Part shown: positions 38,829-47,745 of the stretch, piece after piece
Numbering within the stretch: position 1 is the first letter of the stretch
How the letters are laid out: each line of letters starts with the position of its first letter
DNA from: Sinomonas cyclohexanicum
Lineage (GTDB): Bacteria > Actinomycetota > Actinomycetes > Actinomycetales > Micrococcaceae
Length of the DNA: 64,000 bases
Direction: 5' to 3'
Assembly: GCF_020886775.1 (NCBI RefSeq)
Contig: NZ_AP024525.1
Span: 2,604,001-2,668,000, forward strand
Made by a program: the position numbers and the translations under genes
Notes under the pieces: model-generated
What the model was told of the DNA's origin: nothing
What the model saw: the letters and a program-made list of their open reading frames with translations, nothing else
Database searches by the model: none

Positions 38829-39982
38829 GAGACGCGGGACTCCAGCCCCAGCGCCGCGGCGACGCCCACGACGTCGTTGCTCACCTTGACCGGCTGGACG
38901 TCCTCGCCGTCAGCGGTCTTGAGCGCCCACTGCGGGTCCTTGAGGCCGTGGCCCGTGACGGTGCACACGATCGTCTTGCCCGTGGGGACCTTCCCGGACG
39001 CGTGCATCTTGATGAGGCCCGCGACCGAGGCCGCCGAGCCGGGCTCGACGAACACGCCCTCCTTCGAGGACAGCCAGCGGTGCGCGGACAGGATCTCGTC
39101 GTCGGTCACGGCGTCGATGAGGCCGCCGGACTCGTCGCGGGCCGCGACCGCGGTGTCCCACGAGGCGGGGTTGCCGATCCGGATCGCCGTCGCGATCGTC
39201 TCAGGGTGCGTGATGGGGTGGCCCGCGACGAACGGGGCCGCGCCGGCGGCCTGGAAGCCCCACATCACGGGCAGCTTCGTGGACACGGCCGGCAGCGTGC
39301 GGGGCGCGGCGGCATGGCCGCCTCCGGCACCCTCCGCGCCGTCCTGGCCGAACGCGTAGGTGGTCTCTTCCGCGTACTCCTTGTAGCCCTTCCAGTACGC
39401 GGAGATGTTGCCCGCGTTGCCCACCGGCAGCACGTGGATGTCCGGCGCGTCGCCGAGCGCGTCGACGATCTCGAATGCGGCGGTCTTCTGGCCCTGGATG
39501 CGGGCCGGGTTGACCGAGTTGACGAGGAACACCGGGTAGGTCTCGGCGAGCTTGCGCGCGATCTCGAGGCAGTCGTCGAAGTTGCCGTCCACCTGCAGCA
39601 GCGTCGCGCCGTGCGCGATCGCCTGGCTGAGCTTGCCCATCGCGATCTTGCCCTCTGGCACGAGGACCGCGCACGCGAGCCCCGCGGACGTCGCGTAGGC
39701 GGCGGCAGACGCGGACGTGTTGCCCGTCGAGGCGCACACGACCGCCTTGGCGCCCGCAGCGACGGCGGCCGTCATGGCCATCGTCATGCCGCGGTCCTTG
39801 AAGGACCCGGTCGGGTTCATGCCCTCGACCTTGAGGTAGACGGTCGAGCCGGTCAGCTCGGAGAGCTTCTGCGCGTGCACGAGCGGGGTGCCGCCCTCGC
39901 CCAGCGTGATGACACGCGTGGACTCGGTCACGGGCAGGCGGTCTGCATACTCGCGGATGACTCCGCGCCACTGGTGGGCCAC
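38825..39982 (-). CDS. thrC: Threonine synthase
   Basis: Converts O-phosphohomoserine to threonine with PLP. 385 residues; PLP lysine Lys62 in [11 protein letters not shown], phosphate-binding glycine loop VGNAGN. A Gly/Ala-rich insert ([12 protein letters not shown]) is unusual but in frame. The GTG at 39982 overlaps the hom stop by one base (TAGTG), so hom-thrC-thrB is tightly coupled. Much longer open frames upstream are out-of-frame readings of hom. Confidence 0.95.
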   Translation of the reverse strand: MAHQWRGVIREYADRLPVTESTRVITLGEGGTPLVHAQKLSELTGSTVYLKVEGMNPTGSFKDRGMTMAMTAAVAAGAKAVVCASTGNTSASAAAYATSAGLACAVLVPEGKIAMGKLSQAIAHGATLLQVDGNFDDCLEIARKLAETYPVFLVNSVNPARIQGQKTAAFEIVDALGDAPDIHVLPVGNAGNISAYWKGYKEYAEETTYAFGQDGAEGAGGGHAAAPRTLPAVSTKLPVMWGFQAAGAAPFVAGHPITHPETIATAIRIGNPASWDTAVAARDESGGLIDAVTDDEILSAHRWLSSKEGVFVEPGSAASVAGLIKMHASGKVPTGKTIVCTVTGHGLKDPQWALKTADGEDVQPVKVSNDVVGVAAALGLESRVS

Positions 39983-41367
39983 TAGACTCCTTCGACTCGC
40001 AGGACACTCGTCACGGATTCGACGACGTCCAGGTTCTTGATGTCGGCCACGGTGGCCGCAAGGGCGGCCTCGGTGGCCCGGTGTGTCACGAAGCGGAGCT
40101 CGGCCCGCGAGGCTGCGCCCGCATCCGCCGCAGTGGCCGACTCGGTTCCGTGGATGCGCTGGCGCATCGTCTCGATCGAGACGCCGTGCTGGGCGAACAC
40201 CGACGCGACGCGGGAGAGCACGCCGGGCTGGTCCGCGACCTCGAGGCCGACGCTGTAGCTTGTCGTGATCCCCTCGGGACCCACGAGCGGCAGGACCCGC
40301 GTGGCCGTCCCGGTGCGTCCCGGAGACCCGGCGACGATGCGGCGAGCGGTCGTGACGACGTCGCCCATGATCGCCGACGCCGTGGGGGCGCCGCCCGCTC
40401 CAGCGCCGTAGAACATCAGCGAGCCAGCGTTCTCGGCCTCGACGAAGACGGCGTTGTACGCGCCGTGCACGGCCGCGAGCGGGTGGGTGCGGGGCAGGAG
40501 GGTCGGGTGCACGCGCACGCTCACGCCCTCGTTCCCACTCTGCTCTGCCTTGTCCGCACTGACCAGCTCCGCGATCGCGAGCAGCTTGATCGTCATGCCG
40601 GCGTCCTGGGCCGCCACGATGTCCGCCGCGCTGACCTTCGTGATTCCCTCGCAGCGCACGTCGTCCAGCGACACGCGGGTGTGGAACGCGAGGGAAGCCA
40701 GGATCGCGGCCTTCGCCGCGGCGTCGAGCCCCTCGACGTCCGCCGTCGGGTCGGCCTCCGCGTAGCCGAGGCGCTGCGCTTCGGCGAGGACGTCCGCGAA
40801 CTGCGCGCCCGTCGTGTCCATCGCGTCGAGGATGAAGTTCGTGGTCCCGTTGACGATCCCGAGGACGCGGGTGATGCGGTCGCCCGAGAGGCTCTCGCGG
40901 ATCGGCCGGATGATCGGGATCGCGCCGGCGACGGCGGCCTCGAAGTTCAGCTCCGCGTCGTGCGCGTCGGCCTCGTCGAACAGCGTCGCGCCGTCCTGCG
41001 CGAGGAGTGCCTTGTTGCCGGTGACCACGGAGGCCCCGTGGCGCAGCGCCGCGAGGATGTGGGTGCGCGCGGGCTCGATCCCGCCCATGAGCTCGATCAC
41101 GAGGTCTGCGCCGGCCACGAGGCCCTCGGCGTCGGTCGTGTAGAGCTCGCGCGGCAGCTCGACGTCGCGCGGGGCGTCGACGTTGCGCACGGCGATCCCG
41201 GACAGCTCGAGGCGTGCCCCAGCGCGCGCGGCGAGCGGCTCGGCATCGTCGAGGAGGATGCGCGCCACCTGGGAGCCGACGGTCCCGCCGCCCAGCAGCG
41301 CGACCTTGAGCACGCGCCCAGCCTCGACGCCCACCTGCCGTGCAGTCACCTGACTTGTTTCGGTCAT
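39982..41367 (-). CDS. hom: Homoserine dehydrogenase (with ACT domain)
   Basis: Reduces aspartate semialdehyde to homoserine. 461 residues: NAD(P) loop GGGTVG (26-31), catalytic core [12 protein letters not shown]... and a C-terminal ACT domain ([20 protein letters not shown]) that usually gives threonine feedback inhibition. The ATG at 41367 has GAGAG 6 bases before it; an in-frame upstream start at 41397 would overlap lysA's end. Confidence 0.96.
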   Translation of the reverse strand: MTETSQVTARQVGVEAGRVLKVALLGGGTVGSQVARILLDDAEPLAARAGARLELSGIAVRNVDAPRDVELPRELYTTDAEGLVAGADLVIELMGGIEPARTHILAALRHGASVVTGNKALLAQDGATLFDEADAHDAELNFEAAVAGAIPIIRPIRESLSGDRITRVLGIVNGTTNFILDAMDTTGAQFADVLAEAQRLGYAEADPTADVEGLDAAAKAAILASLAFHTRVSLDDVRCEGITKVSAADIVAAQDAGMTIKLLAIAELVSADKAEQSGNEGVSVRVHPTLLPRTHPLAAVHGAYNAVFVEAENAGSLMFYGAGAGGAPTASAIMGDVVTTARRIVAGSPGRTGTATRVLPLVGPEGITTSYSVGLEVADQPGVLSRVASVFAQHGVSIETMRQRIHGTESATAADAGAASRAELRFVTHRATEAALAATVADIKNLDVVESVTSVLRVEGV

Positions 41368-41393
41368 GGTCTCTCCGTTCTCCCGCACGCGGG

Positions 41394-42995
41394 TCACACT
41401 CCCATATCGCGCGAGAGCAGGTCGTCTTCGGTCTCGGGGCGCACGATCCAGCGCGCCTCGCCGTCGCGAACGGCGAGGACGCCGGGGCGCGTGAGGTAGT
41501 TGTAGTTGCTCGACAGGGCCCAGCAGTAGGCGCCGGTGCCCGGGACGGCGAGCAGGTCTCCAGCGCGCACATCTGCGGGCAGGTAGGCGTCGCGGACCAC
41601 GATGTCCCCGCTCTCGCAGTGCTTGCCCACCACGCGCGTCAGCTGCGGCGGCGCGTCCGAGGCGCGGTTGGCGAGCACCACGGAGTAGTCGGCATCGTAG
41701 AGCACGGGACGCGGGTTGTCGCTCATGCCCCCGTCCACGGACACGTAGCGCCGCACGGCGGTCGCGCCTGCGTTCTGCGCCCCGGCGCCTGGCGCATCCA
41801 CGCCTGGCGCATCCACGCCTGGCACATCCACGACTACGTCTTTAATGGTCCCGACCTCGTACAGCGTGAACGTCGTCGGGCCGACGATCGCGCGGCCGGG
41901 CTCGATCGAGATCCGCGGCGCGGTGATCCCGAGCGCCGCACAGGTCTCGCGCACGACGCCGGCCAGCGCGGTCGCGATCTCTGCCGGCGGTCGGGGCGTG
42001 TCCCCCGGCACATACGCGATCCCGTAGCCGCCGCCCAGGTCGAGCTCAGGGAGCTCGACCCCGTAGGCGGCGCGCATGTCCGCCACGAACGCAAGGAGCT
42101 TCACGGCCGCGGCCTCGAAGCCCTCGGGCTCGAAGATCTGGGAGCCGATGTGGCAGTGGACGCCGAGCAGCTCGATGCTGTCATGTCCGGCGGCGGCAGC
42201 GACGGCCTCCTCGGCCATGCTCGCAGAGCCGGCACCTGCACCGGCGGACTCAGCACCCTCGGACCCGGCGCCGCTGAACCCCGCGCTGGCGGTGCCAGGG
42301 GCCATCGAGAGCCCGAACTTCTGGTCCTCGTGCGCCGTCGCGATGAACTCGTGGGTGTGGGCGTGGACGCCCGGGGTCAGGCGCAGCATGACCTTGGCCC
42401 GCGGCGCCTCAGCGCCGTCAACACCCGAGCCGGGCGTGTCCGTGCCCCGCGCGGCCGCAATGGCGGCGACGCGCTCGAGCTCGTCGAGGCTGTCGACGAT
42501 GATTCGGCCGACCCCGGCGTCGAGCGCCCGGCCGATCTCCGCGTCGGACTTGTTGTTGCCGTGGAGGCCGATGAGCTCGCCCGGCGTGCCCGCGCGGAGC
42601 GCGACGGCGAGCTCACCGCCCGAGGCGGTGTCGACCCGCAGGCCTTCCTCGCGCACCCACGCCGCGACGGCCGTGCACAGGAAGGACTTGCCCGCATAGT
42701 AGACGTCCACTCCCCCGCAGATGTCGGCGAACGCGGAGTCGAACGCGTCCTTGAATGCGCGGGCTCGGGCACGGAAGTCGGCCTCGGAGAGGACGAACAC
42801 CGGCGAGCCGTAGCGCGCCTTGACGTCGCTCACGGCGAGCCCCGCCAGGGCGAGCTGGCCGCCCGGGCCCCGCACGGCGTCGTGCGCCCAGAGCGCGGGG
42901 ACGAGCTCGTTGAGGTCCGCGGGGACCGCGAGCCACTCCGGGGCGAGCGGCGAGGCTGCGTCAGCTGCCGCAGACGGGGAAGAAGTCTCGGACAC
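41394..42995 (-). CDS. lysA: Diaminopimelate decarboxylase
   Basis: Makes L-lysine from meso-DAP. PLP Lys103 in VYYAGKSFL, the glycine loop GGGYGIAY, and the C-terminal substrate Cys motif GKHCESGD. At 533 residues it is about 60-100 longer than usual because of a Gly/Ala/Ser insert near residues 240-265 and a VDAPG tandem repeat (from a 15-bp repeat, 41788-41832). GTG start, 3 bases after argS. Confidence 0.95.
   Translation of the reverse strand: MSETSSPSAAADAASPLAPEWLAVPADLNELVPALWAHDAVRGPGGQLALAGLAVSDVKARYGSPVFVLSEADFRARARAFKDAFDSAFADICGGVDVYYAGKSFLCTAVAAWVREEGLRVDTASGGELAVALRAGTPGELIGLHGNNKSDAEIGRALDAGVGRIIVDSLDELERVAAIAAARGTDTPGSGVDGAEAPRAKVMLRLTPGVHAHTHEFIATAHEDQKFGLSMAPGTASAGFSGAGSEGAESAGAGAGSASMAEEAVAAAAGHDSIELLGVHCHIGSQIFEPEGFEAAAVKLLAFVADMRAAYGVELPELDLGGGYGIAYVPGDTPRPPAEIATALAGVVRETCAALGITAPRISIEPGRAIVGPTTFTLYEVGTIKDVVVDVPGVDAPGVDAPGAGAQNAGATAVRRYVSVDGGMSDNPRPVLYDADYSVVLANRASDAPPQLTRVVGKHCESGDIVVRDAYLPADVRAGDLLAVPGTGAYCWALSSNYNYLTRPGVLAVRDGEARWIVRPETEDDLLSRDMGV
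41788..41832. repeat. 15-bp tandem repeat inside lysA (3 units)
   Basis: CCTGGCGCATCCACG at 41788 and 41803, with a third copy (one mismatch) at 41818; encodes VDAPG repeats in frame. Likely slippage in a surface loop. Confidence 0.9.
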
Positions 42996-42998
42996 CGG

Positions 42999-44657
42999 CT
43001 ACATCCTCTCCGGCGCGGACACGCCGAGGAGGTCCAGCCCGTTGGCGAGGACCTGGCTCGTGGCGTCGTTGAGCCACAGGCGCGTGCGGTTGAGGTCGGT
43101 GACCTCCTCGTCGCCCTGCGGGGAGATGCGGCAGTTGTCGTACCACGAGTGGTATGCGCTCGCGACGGACTCGAGGTGACGGGCCACGCGGTGCGGCTCG
43201 CGGAACTCGGCGGCCTTCGCCACGATCGAGGGATACGCGGCCAGGTGCGCGAGGAGGTCGTTCTCGGTCGCGTGGGTCAGGAGCGCGGCGTCGAAGGCCT
43301 CGCGCCCCTCCACCGTGCGGGCAACCCCGGCGGCCTCGGCGTTGCGCGCCGCGCCGCGGGAGCGGGCGTGGGCGTACTGGACGTAGAACACGGGGTTCTC
43401 GTTCGAGTTCTTCTTCAGCAGCTCGGGGTCGAGCGTGAGCGGCGAGTCGGCGGGGAAGCGCGCGAGCGAATAGCGCACCGCGTCCTTGCCCAGCCACTCG
43501 ATGAGGTCCTTGAGCTCGATGATGTTGCCCGCGCGCTTGGACAGCTTGGCGCCGTTGACCGAGACGAGCTGGCCGATGAGGATCTCGATGTTGGCCTCGG
43601 GGTCGTCCCCCGCGCACGCCGCGATCGCCTTGAGGCGGTTCACGTACCCGTGGTGGTCCGCGCCCAGGAGGTAGACCTTCTCGGTGAAGCCGCGGTCCTT
43701 CTTGGACAGGTAGTACGCGGCGTCCGCGGCGAAGTAGGTGGGCTCGCCGTTCGCGCGGATGAGGACGCGGTCCTTATCATCGGCGAAGTCGGTGGTGCGC
43801 AGCCACACCGCGCCGTCCGCGTCGAACACGTGGCCCTGCTCGCGGAGGCGCTTGACGGCGCCCTCGATCGCGCCCGAGTCGTGGAGGCCATCCCGCTCGG
43901 AGAAGTAGACGTCGAACGTGACCCCGAAGGCCGCGAGGGTGGACTTGATGTCCTTCATCTGGGCCGCGTAGGCCGCCTCGCGCACCACCGGCAGCGCGGC
44001 CTCGTCGGTCAGCTCGCGCACGTCGGGGTGCTCGGCGAGCACCTCGTGTCCGAGGTCCACGATGTACTGGCCCGGGTAGCCGCCCTCCGGAACGTCGCGG
44101 CCGTGGATCCTGGACAGGACGGAGTTCGCGAAGACGTTCATCTGGTTGCCGGCGTCGTTGATGTAGTACTCGCGGGTCACGTCGGCCCCCGAGGCCTTGA
44201 GGACGCGCGCGATCGAGTCGCCGAGCGCGGCCCAGCGCGTGTGGCCGATGTGCAGCGGGCCGGTCGGGTTCGCGGAGACGAACTCCATGTTGACGACGCG
44301 GCCCGCGAGCGCGTCGTTCGTGCCGTAGTCGGCGCCGGCCTCGACGATGGCCTTCGCGAGCGCGCCCGCGGCGGCGGCGTCGAGCGTGATGTTCAGGAAG
44401 CCGGGGCCGGCGACGTCCACCGACGCGACGCCGTCGAGCGCGCCGAGGCGGCCGGCGAGGATCTCGGCGAACTGCCGCGGGCTCATCCCGGCCTTCTTGC
44501 CGAGCTGCAGTGCGATGTTCGTGGCCCAGTCGCCGTGCTCGCGGTTCTTGGGCCGCTCCACTCGGATACCCTCCGGCACGTCCACAGCGATCTCGCCGGC
44601 GCGCACGGCGTCGGCGAGGCAGGCGGATATGGCGGCGGAAAGTTCTTCGGGAGTCAC
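42999..44657 (-). CDS. argS: Arginyl-tRNA synthetase
   Basis: A 552-residue class I synthetase charging tRNA-Arg. N-terminal additional domain, then FVSANPTGPLHIGHTRW with HIGH at 136-139; a KRAGN motif (LSKRAGNIIELKDL) stands in place of KMSKS, as in many ArgRS; DALR-type anticodon domain at the end. GTG start, 4-base overlap with the MFS gene; argS-lysA is a frequent actinobacterial pair. Confidence 0.97.
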   Translation of the reverse strand: MTPEELSAAISACLADAVRAGEIAVDVPEGIRVERPKNREHGDWATNIALQLGKKAGMSPRQFAEILAGRLGALDGVASVDVAGPGFLNITLDAAAAGALAKAIVEAGADYGTNDALAGRVVNMEFVSANPTGPLHIGHTRWAALGDSIARVLKASGADVTREYYINDAGNQMNVFANSVLSRIHGRDVPEGGYPGQYIVDLGHEVLAEHPDVRELTDEAALPVVREAAYAAQMKDIKSTLAAFGVTFDVYFSERDGLHDSGAIEGAVKRLREQGHVFDADGAVWLRTTDFADDKDRVLIRANGEPTYFAADAAYYLSKKDRGFTEKVYLLGADHHGYVNRLKAIAACAGDDPEANIEILIGQLVSVNGAKLSKRAGNIIELKDLIEWLGKDAVRYSLARFPADSPLTLDPELLKKNSNENPVFYVQYAHARSRGAARNAEAAGVARTVEGREAFDAALLTHATENDLLAHLAAYPSIVAKAAEFREPHRVARHLESVASAYHSWYDNCRISPQGDEEVTDLNRTRLWLNDATSQVLANGLDLLGVSAPERM

Positions 44658-46048
44658 CCCCCTAGCCTACCGGCGCGGTGCGCGCGCGCTGAATCCGGGT
44701 CGAAACCCTCCGGCTCCGTTGCGGCGTCCCCTGCGTCCGGTGCGGCCTCCCCCGCGTCCACGGGCTCCACGACGCGCGGATGGTCGTCGATGAAGTGCGG
44801 CCTGCTGATGACCCAGCCCGAGACTCCGAGGACCACGAGGGTGAGGCCGAGGAAGGCGAACGAGAGCGCCCACGCCCCCGTCGCGTCGTGCAGGAGGCCG
44901 ACCAGCAGCGGGCCTGTGCAGGCCACGACGTAGCCGACGCCCTGCGCGAAACCGGACACCGCGCCCGAGGCCTGATGAGAACGCGTGCGCAGGTTGACGA
45001 GGACGAGCGCGAGCGGGAACGTCGCCGGGCCCAGTCCCGCGAGGGTGGACCACAGCCACGTCGCGGCGCCCGGGGAGAGCAGGAGTCCGAGGTACCCGGC
45101 CACGAAGCTGGCCACGCCGAACGCCACGATGGGGAAGGGGTTGCGCAGGCGGGCCGCGAGGATCGGCACCGTGAGGCTCAGCGGCAGCCCGAGGCCGGCG
45201 AAGATCCCGACCTGGAGCCCGGCATCGGCCGCACCCAGGCCCGCACCCGTCACGATGCCGGGCAGCCACGCGAACATCGCGTACGTGTTCAGCGAGGTGC
45301 AGCCGAAGAGCAGCGCGAGCGCCCACGCGGCGGGGGCGCGCCACGGTCGCACAACGACGCGGCCGACGGCGCGTGGTGCGGGGGCGCCGTCGTGCGCGCG
45401 GGCCGCCGTGACGGGCACTTCCGCCGACCGAGCAGGCTCGGCGCGCCGCCGCGGGGGCCACACGCTCAGCCACGGGAGGATCGCGAGGACGTTGACCGCG
45501 GCCCACCAGCCGAGCGAGAGCCGCCACCCGGACGACTCGGCCACCGGGACCGCGAGGAGCGGCGGGATGGTGGTGCCGACGTTGATGATCGTCACGTACA
45601 GCGCCGTGAACAGGCCCACGCGGTCCGGGAAGTACTTCCGCACGATCGGCGGCAGGACGATGTTGCCCACACCCATCCCCGCGAGCGCGAGCGCCGAGCC
45701 GGTGAGGAAGAGGCCGGTCTCCGGCGCGACCGCACGGACCACCTGGCCCGCGGCCGAGGCCGCCATCGCCGTGACGGCGATGGCCTCGAGGCTCCAGGCA
45801 CGCATGAGCAGCGGCGTCGCGAGACCTGCGATGCCGAACAGCGCGGTGGGGAGCATTCCCAGGATCCCCACGAGCCACGACGGCAGGAACAGATCGTGGC
45901 CGATGCTCCCCGTCAGCGGGGGCACGCTCGTGACCGCCGTGCGCAGCGTGAACGCCACGAGGAACATGCCGGCCGCCACGAGCAGCCGGCCACGCCACAC
46001 TGGTCTCCTGCCCGGGACGTTCCTGCCGGCCGGGGGTTGTCGTTTCAC
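44654..46048 (-). CDS. MFS transporter (CynX/NimT family)
   Basis: A 464-residue, 12-helix carrier. The start VAFTLRTAVTSVPPLTGSIGHDL and the motif PDRVGLFTALY match the CynX/NimT group, which exports or imports small molecules such as cyanate or nitroimidazoles. The central loop (about 205-235) is Ala/Arg-rich and carries a copy of the 13-bp word (45385-45397). GTG start; a -10-like TAGCGT lies 6 bases before it and overlaps the -10 of the divergent DUF2630 gene. Confidence 0.85.
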   Translation of the reverse strand: MKRQPPAGRNVPGRRPVWRGRLLVAAGMFLVAFTLRTAVTSVPPLTGSIGHDLFLPSWLVGILGMLPTALFGIAGLATPLLMRAWSLEAIAVTAMAASAAGQVVRAVAPETGLFLTGSALALAGMGVGNIVLPPIVRKYFPDRVGLFTALYVTIINVGTTIPPLLAVPVAESSGWRLSLGWWAAVNVLAILPWLSVWPPRRRAEPARSAEVPVTAARAHDGAPAPRAVGRVVVRPWRAPAAWALALLFGCTSLNTYAMFAWLPGIVTGAGLGAADAGLQVGIFAGLGLPLSLTVPILAARLRNPFPIVAFGVASFVAGYLGLLLSPGAATWLWSTLAGLGPATFPLALVLVNLRTRSHQASGAVSGFAQGVGYVVACTGPLLVGLLHDATGAWALSFAFLGLTLVVLGVSGWVISRPHFIDDHPRVVEPVDAGEAAPDAGDAATEPEGFDPDSARAHRAGRLGG

Positions 46049-46054
46049 CCCCTG

Positions 46055-46060
46055 ACGCTA
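46055..46060 (-). promoter_or_regulatory. -10 element of MFS gene, overlapping divergent promoter
   Basis: TAGCGT on the minus strand, 6 bases before the GTG at 46048. It shares bases 46059-46060 with the plus-strand -10 box. Confidence 0.5.
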
Positions 46061-46064
46061 TCGT
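46059..46064 (+). promoter_or_regulatory. -10 element of leaderless DUF2630 gene
   Basis: TATCGT, exactly 6 bases before the ATG at 46071. Shares two bases with the minus-strand -10 box. Confidence 0.5.
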
Positions 46065-46070
46065 GCTGTC

Positions 46071-46307
46071 ATGGACAAGGACATTCAGGACCGGATCCGT
46101 GACCTCATCGACGAGGAGCACTCGCTCCGTGCGGCGCACACCGCGGGCACCGGCCAATCGAGCTCGGTCAGGCTCGGCGAGGTCGAGACGCAGCTCGACC
46201 AGTGCTGGGACCTCCTGCGGCAGCGCCGCGCCAAGCGCGAGTTCGGCGAGAATCCGGAAGACGCTTCCGTGCGCTCGGCCGACATCGTGGAGAACTACCG
46301 GGAGTAG
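46071..46307 (+). CDS. DUF2630 family protein
   Basis: A 78-residue, highly charged, helical protein of a family found in actinobacteria. The pattern DIQDRIRDLIDEEHSLR... LDQCWDLLRQRRA is typical. Function unknown. It is leaderless and divergent from the MFS gene with only 22 bases between the starts; tRNA-Arg follows. Confidence 0.88.
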   Translation: MDKDIQDRIRDLIDEEHSLRAAHTAGTGQSSSVRLGEVETQLDQCWDLLRQRRAKREFGENPEDASVRSADIVENYRE

Positions 46308-46397
46308 CTCGCCGCGGCGGGCCCGGTTTGCGTCCGGGCCCGCCGCACCTGATAAGCTCGATGAGTCCCCGGCCGGGAAGCCCCGGCAGGACGAGTT

Positions 46398-46473
46398 GCC
46401 CTCGTAGCTCAGGGGATAGAGCGTCTGCCTCCGGAGCAGAAGGCCGTAGGTTCGAATCCTATCGAGGGCACCA
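46398..46473 (+). tRNA. tRNA-Arg (CCG)
   Basis: A complete cloverleaf. Acceptor GCCCTCG/CGAGGGC, D-arm GCTC...GAGC, anticodon stem TCTGC/GCAGA around loop CTCCGGA (anticodon CCG, reads CGG), T-arm GTAGG-TTCGAAT-CCTAT (one G-T pair), discriminator A and an encoded CCA (46471-46473). Confidence 0.97.
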
Positions 46474-46476
46474 CAT

Positions 46477-46514
46477 GCACCCCCGGTCCCCACGGACCGG
46501 GGGTGCTCTTGTTT
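46477..46514 (+). terminator. Terminator after tRNA-Arg
   Basis: A perfect 13-bp stem (GCACCCCCGGTCC with GGACCGGGGGTGC) followed by TCTTGTTTC. Confidence 0.9.
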
Positions 46515-46536
46515 CGACGACCCAGCCTCGTGCGGT

Positions 46537-46580
46537 CACACGGGAGGCCCCGTCGATGCCTCGACGGGGCCTCCCGTGTG
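46537..46580 (-). terminator. 20-bp perfect hairpin downstream of catA
   Basis: 46537-46556 pairs perfectly over 20 bp with 46561-46580 with a 4-base loop. It lies 56 bases past the catA stop and between two convergent units; no T-run on either side. Confidence 0.85.
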
Positions 46581-46635
46581 CCAGTTTCCTGGCGTTCTGC
46601 GCGGATGCCTTCCTGCAGAATCCTGGTGCTGAAGC

Positions 46636-47493
46636 TCAGTCCTCGGGATCGAGGACGAAGTCGTAGACCATCTCCTCGCCCTTGCCGTCCGCAGCAGGCT
46701 TCGGGTCGAGGATGAGCTCGGGCTTGACGGCCGAGGCGATGTCGTCCTCGTTGTGGGCGTCACCGGGGAAGTAGAGCTGCGCGGTGATGAGCTCGTGGCC
46801 GGGCGCGGAGACCTTCACGTGGATGTGGGCCGGGCGCCACGCGTGCCAGCCGGCCGCGGCGATGAGCTTGCCGCACGCGCCGTCTGTCGGGATCTGGTAC
46901 GGGGCCGGGCGCATGGTGTGGACCTCGAAGTTGCCGTTCTCGTCGGCGAGGACCGTGCCACGGAGGTTCCACTCCGGAAGGCCCGGCGCGTACTGCGAGT
47001 AGAAGCCGGCGCCGTCGGCGTGCCAGATCTCCACCTTGCCCGCAAGGCCATTGCCGTCGAGGTCGCGGATCTGGCCCTTCCAGGTCAGCTCGGTGCCCGG
47101 CTCGTCGTCGCGGCGCGGCAGGCGGGCCGGCGTCGGCTGCTCGGGCGAGTTCGGAACGTAGTACGGGCCCTCGATCGTGCCCTTGGAGCCCTTGCGGTTC
47201 TCGGTGGCGACCTCCTCGACGACGTGCTCGACCCACACGTCCAGGAAGAGCGGCCACTCGCCGTCCTCGCCCACGCTGATCAGCCAATCCTTGAGGGCGT
47301 TGTACTCCGCGTACGTGACCTTGTGCTTGCGGATCGTGGCATAGACGGCCTCGAGGACTTCACGTGCGAGGAGCGAGACGCGCTCCTTCGGGACGTCCAG
47401 GGCGGCGCGCTTGCCGCTCTCCTTGAACCGCTCGGTCGCCTTGTTGCCGGACTCGGCAGCCTTCGCGTCGAACTCGGAAATGGTCTGGCTCAT
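46636..47493 (-). CDS. catA: Catechol 1,2-dioxygenase
   Basis: Intradiol ring cleavage of catechol to cis,cis-muconate. 285 residues; the Fe(III) ligands are Tyr165 (GFYSQ), Tyr199 (APYQIP), His223 and His225 (RPAHIHVKV). An N-terminal helical dimer domain precedes the jelly-roll. The start at 47493 is favoured: AGGAGG is 6 bases before it but touches the ATG at 47499. Divergent from benABCD, which produce its substrate. Confidence 0.96.
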   Translation of the reverse strand: MSQTISEFDAKAAESGNKATERFKESGKRAALDVPKERVSLLAREVLEAVYATIRKHKVTYAEYNALKDWLISVGEDGEWPLFLDVWVEHVVEEVATENRKGSKGTIEGPYYVPNSPEQPTPARLPRRDDEPGTELTWKGQIRDLDGNGLAGKVEIWHADGAGFYSQYAPGLPEWNLRGTVLADENGNFEVHTMRPAPYQIPTDGACGKLIAAAGWHAWRPAHIHVKVSAPGHELITAQLYFPGDAHNEDDIASAVKPELILDPKPAADGKGEEMVYDFVLDPED

Positions 47494-47745
47494 GGTCATC
47501 CTCCTTGATGATGGGCCGTGGATTTCGTGATGGGCGGCACAGTGGCTCGCGCTGACTTCACGCTAGGAGCAGTCATTGCGTCTGCACAAATACCTAGTTC
47601 CATTCAATTGATATCCCCCACGTTTGAAAAGCACCCTTGGCCGAACCTAGGCAAACCCCCAGTGTGATTGGGCTCACTCCTTGACAGGATCTTTCACAGC
47701 CCGCGACGAGGACGTCGTGGAAGGCAGAAGTCAAAGGAGACCACC
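47494..47745. promoter_or_regulatory. catA-benA divergent control region
   Basis: 252 bases with an AT-richer core. Minus strand: TTGTGC (47584-47589)-18 bp-TAGCGT (47560-47565) could drive catA with a leader of about 60 bases. Plus strand: TTGAAA (47624-47629)-18 bp-TAGGCA (47648-47653) could drive benA; a consensus-like TTGACA (47681-47686) has no partner -10. AGTG...CACT (47661-47678) is a weak palindrome just downstream and might be an operator for the LuxR-type regulator encoded at 53284. Confidence 0.4.

Noticed and set aside
41340-44933. A 1197-codon open frame opposite lysA and argS
   Set aside because: The minus-strand genes carry all catalytic motifs; the frame has none.
47681-47686. 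TTGACA as the benA -35 box
   Set aside because: There is no -10-like hexamer at 16-19 bases; an upstream TTGAAA/TAGGCA pair is better spaced.
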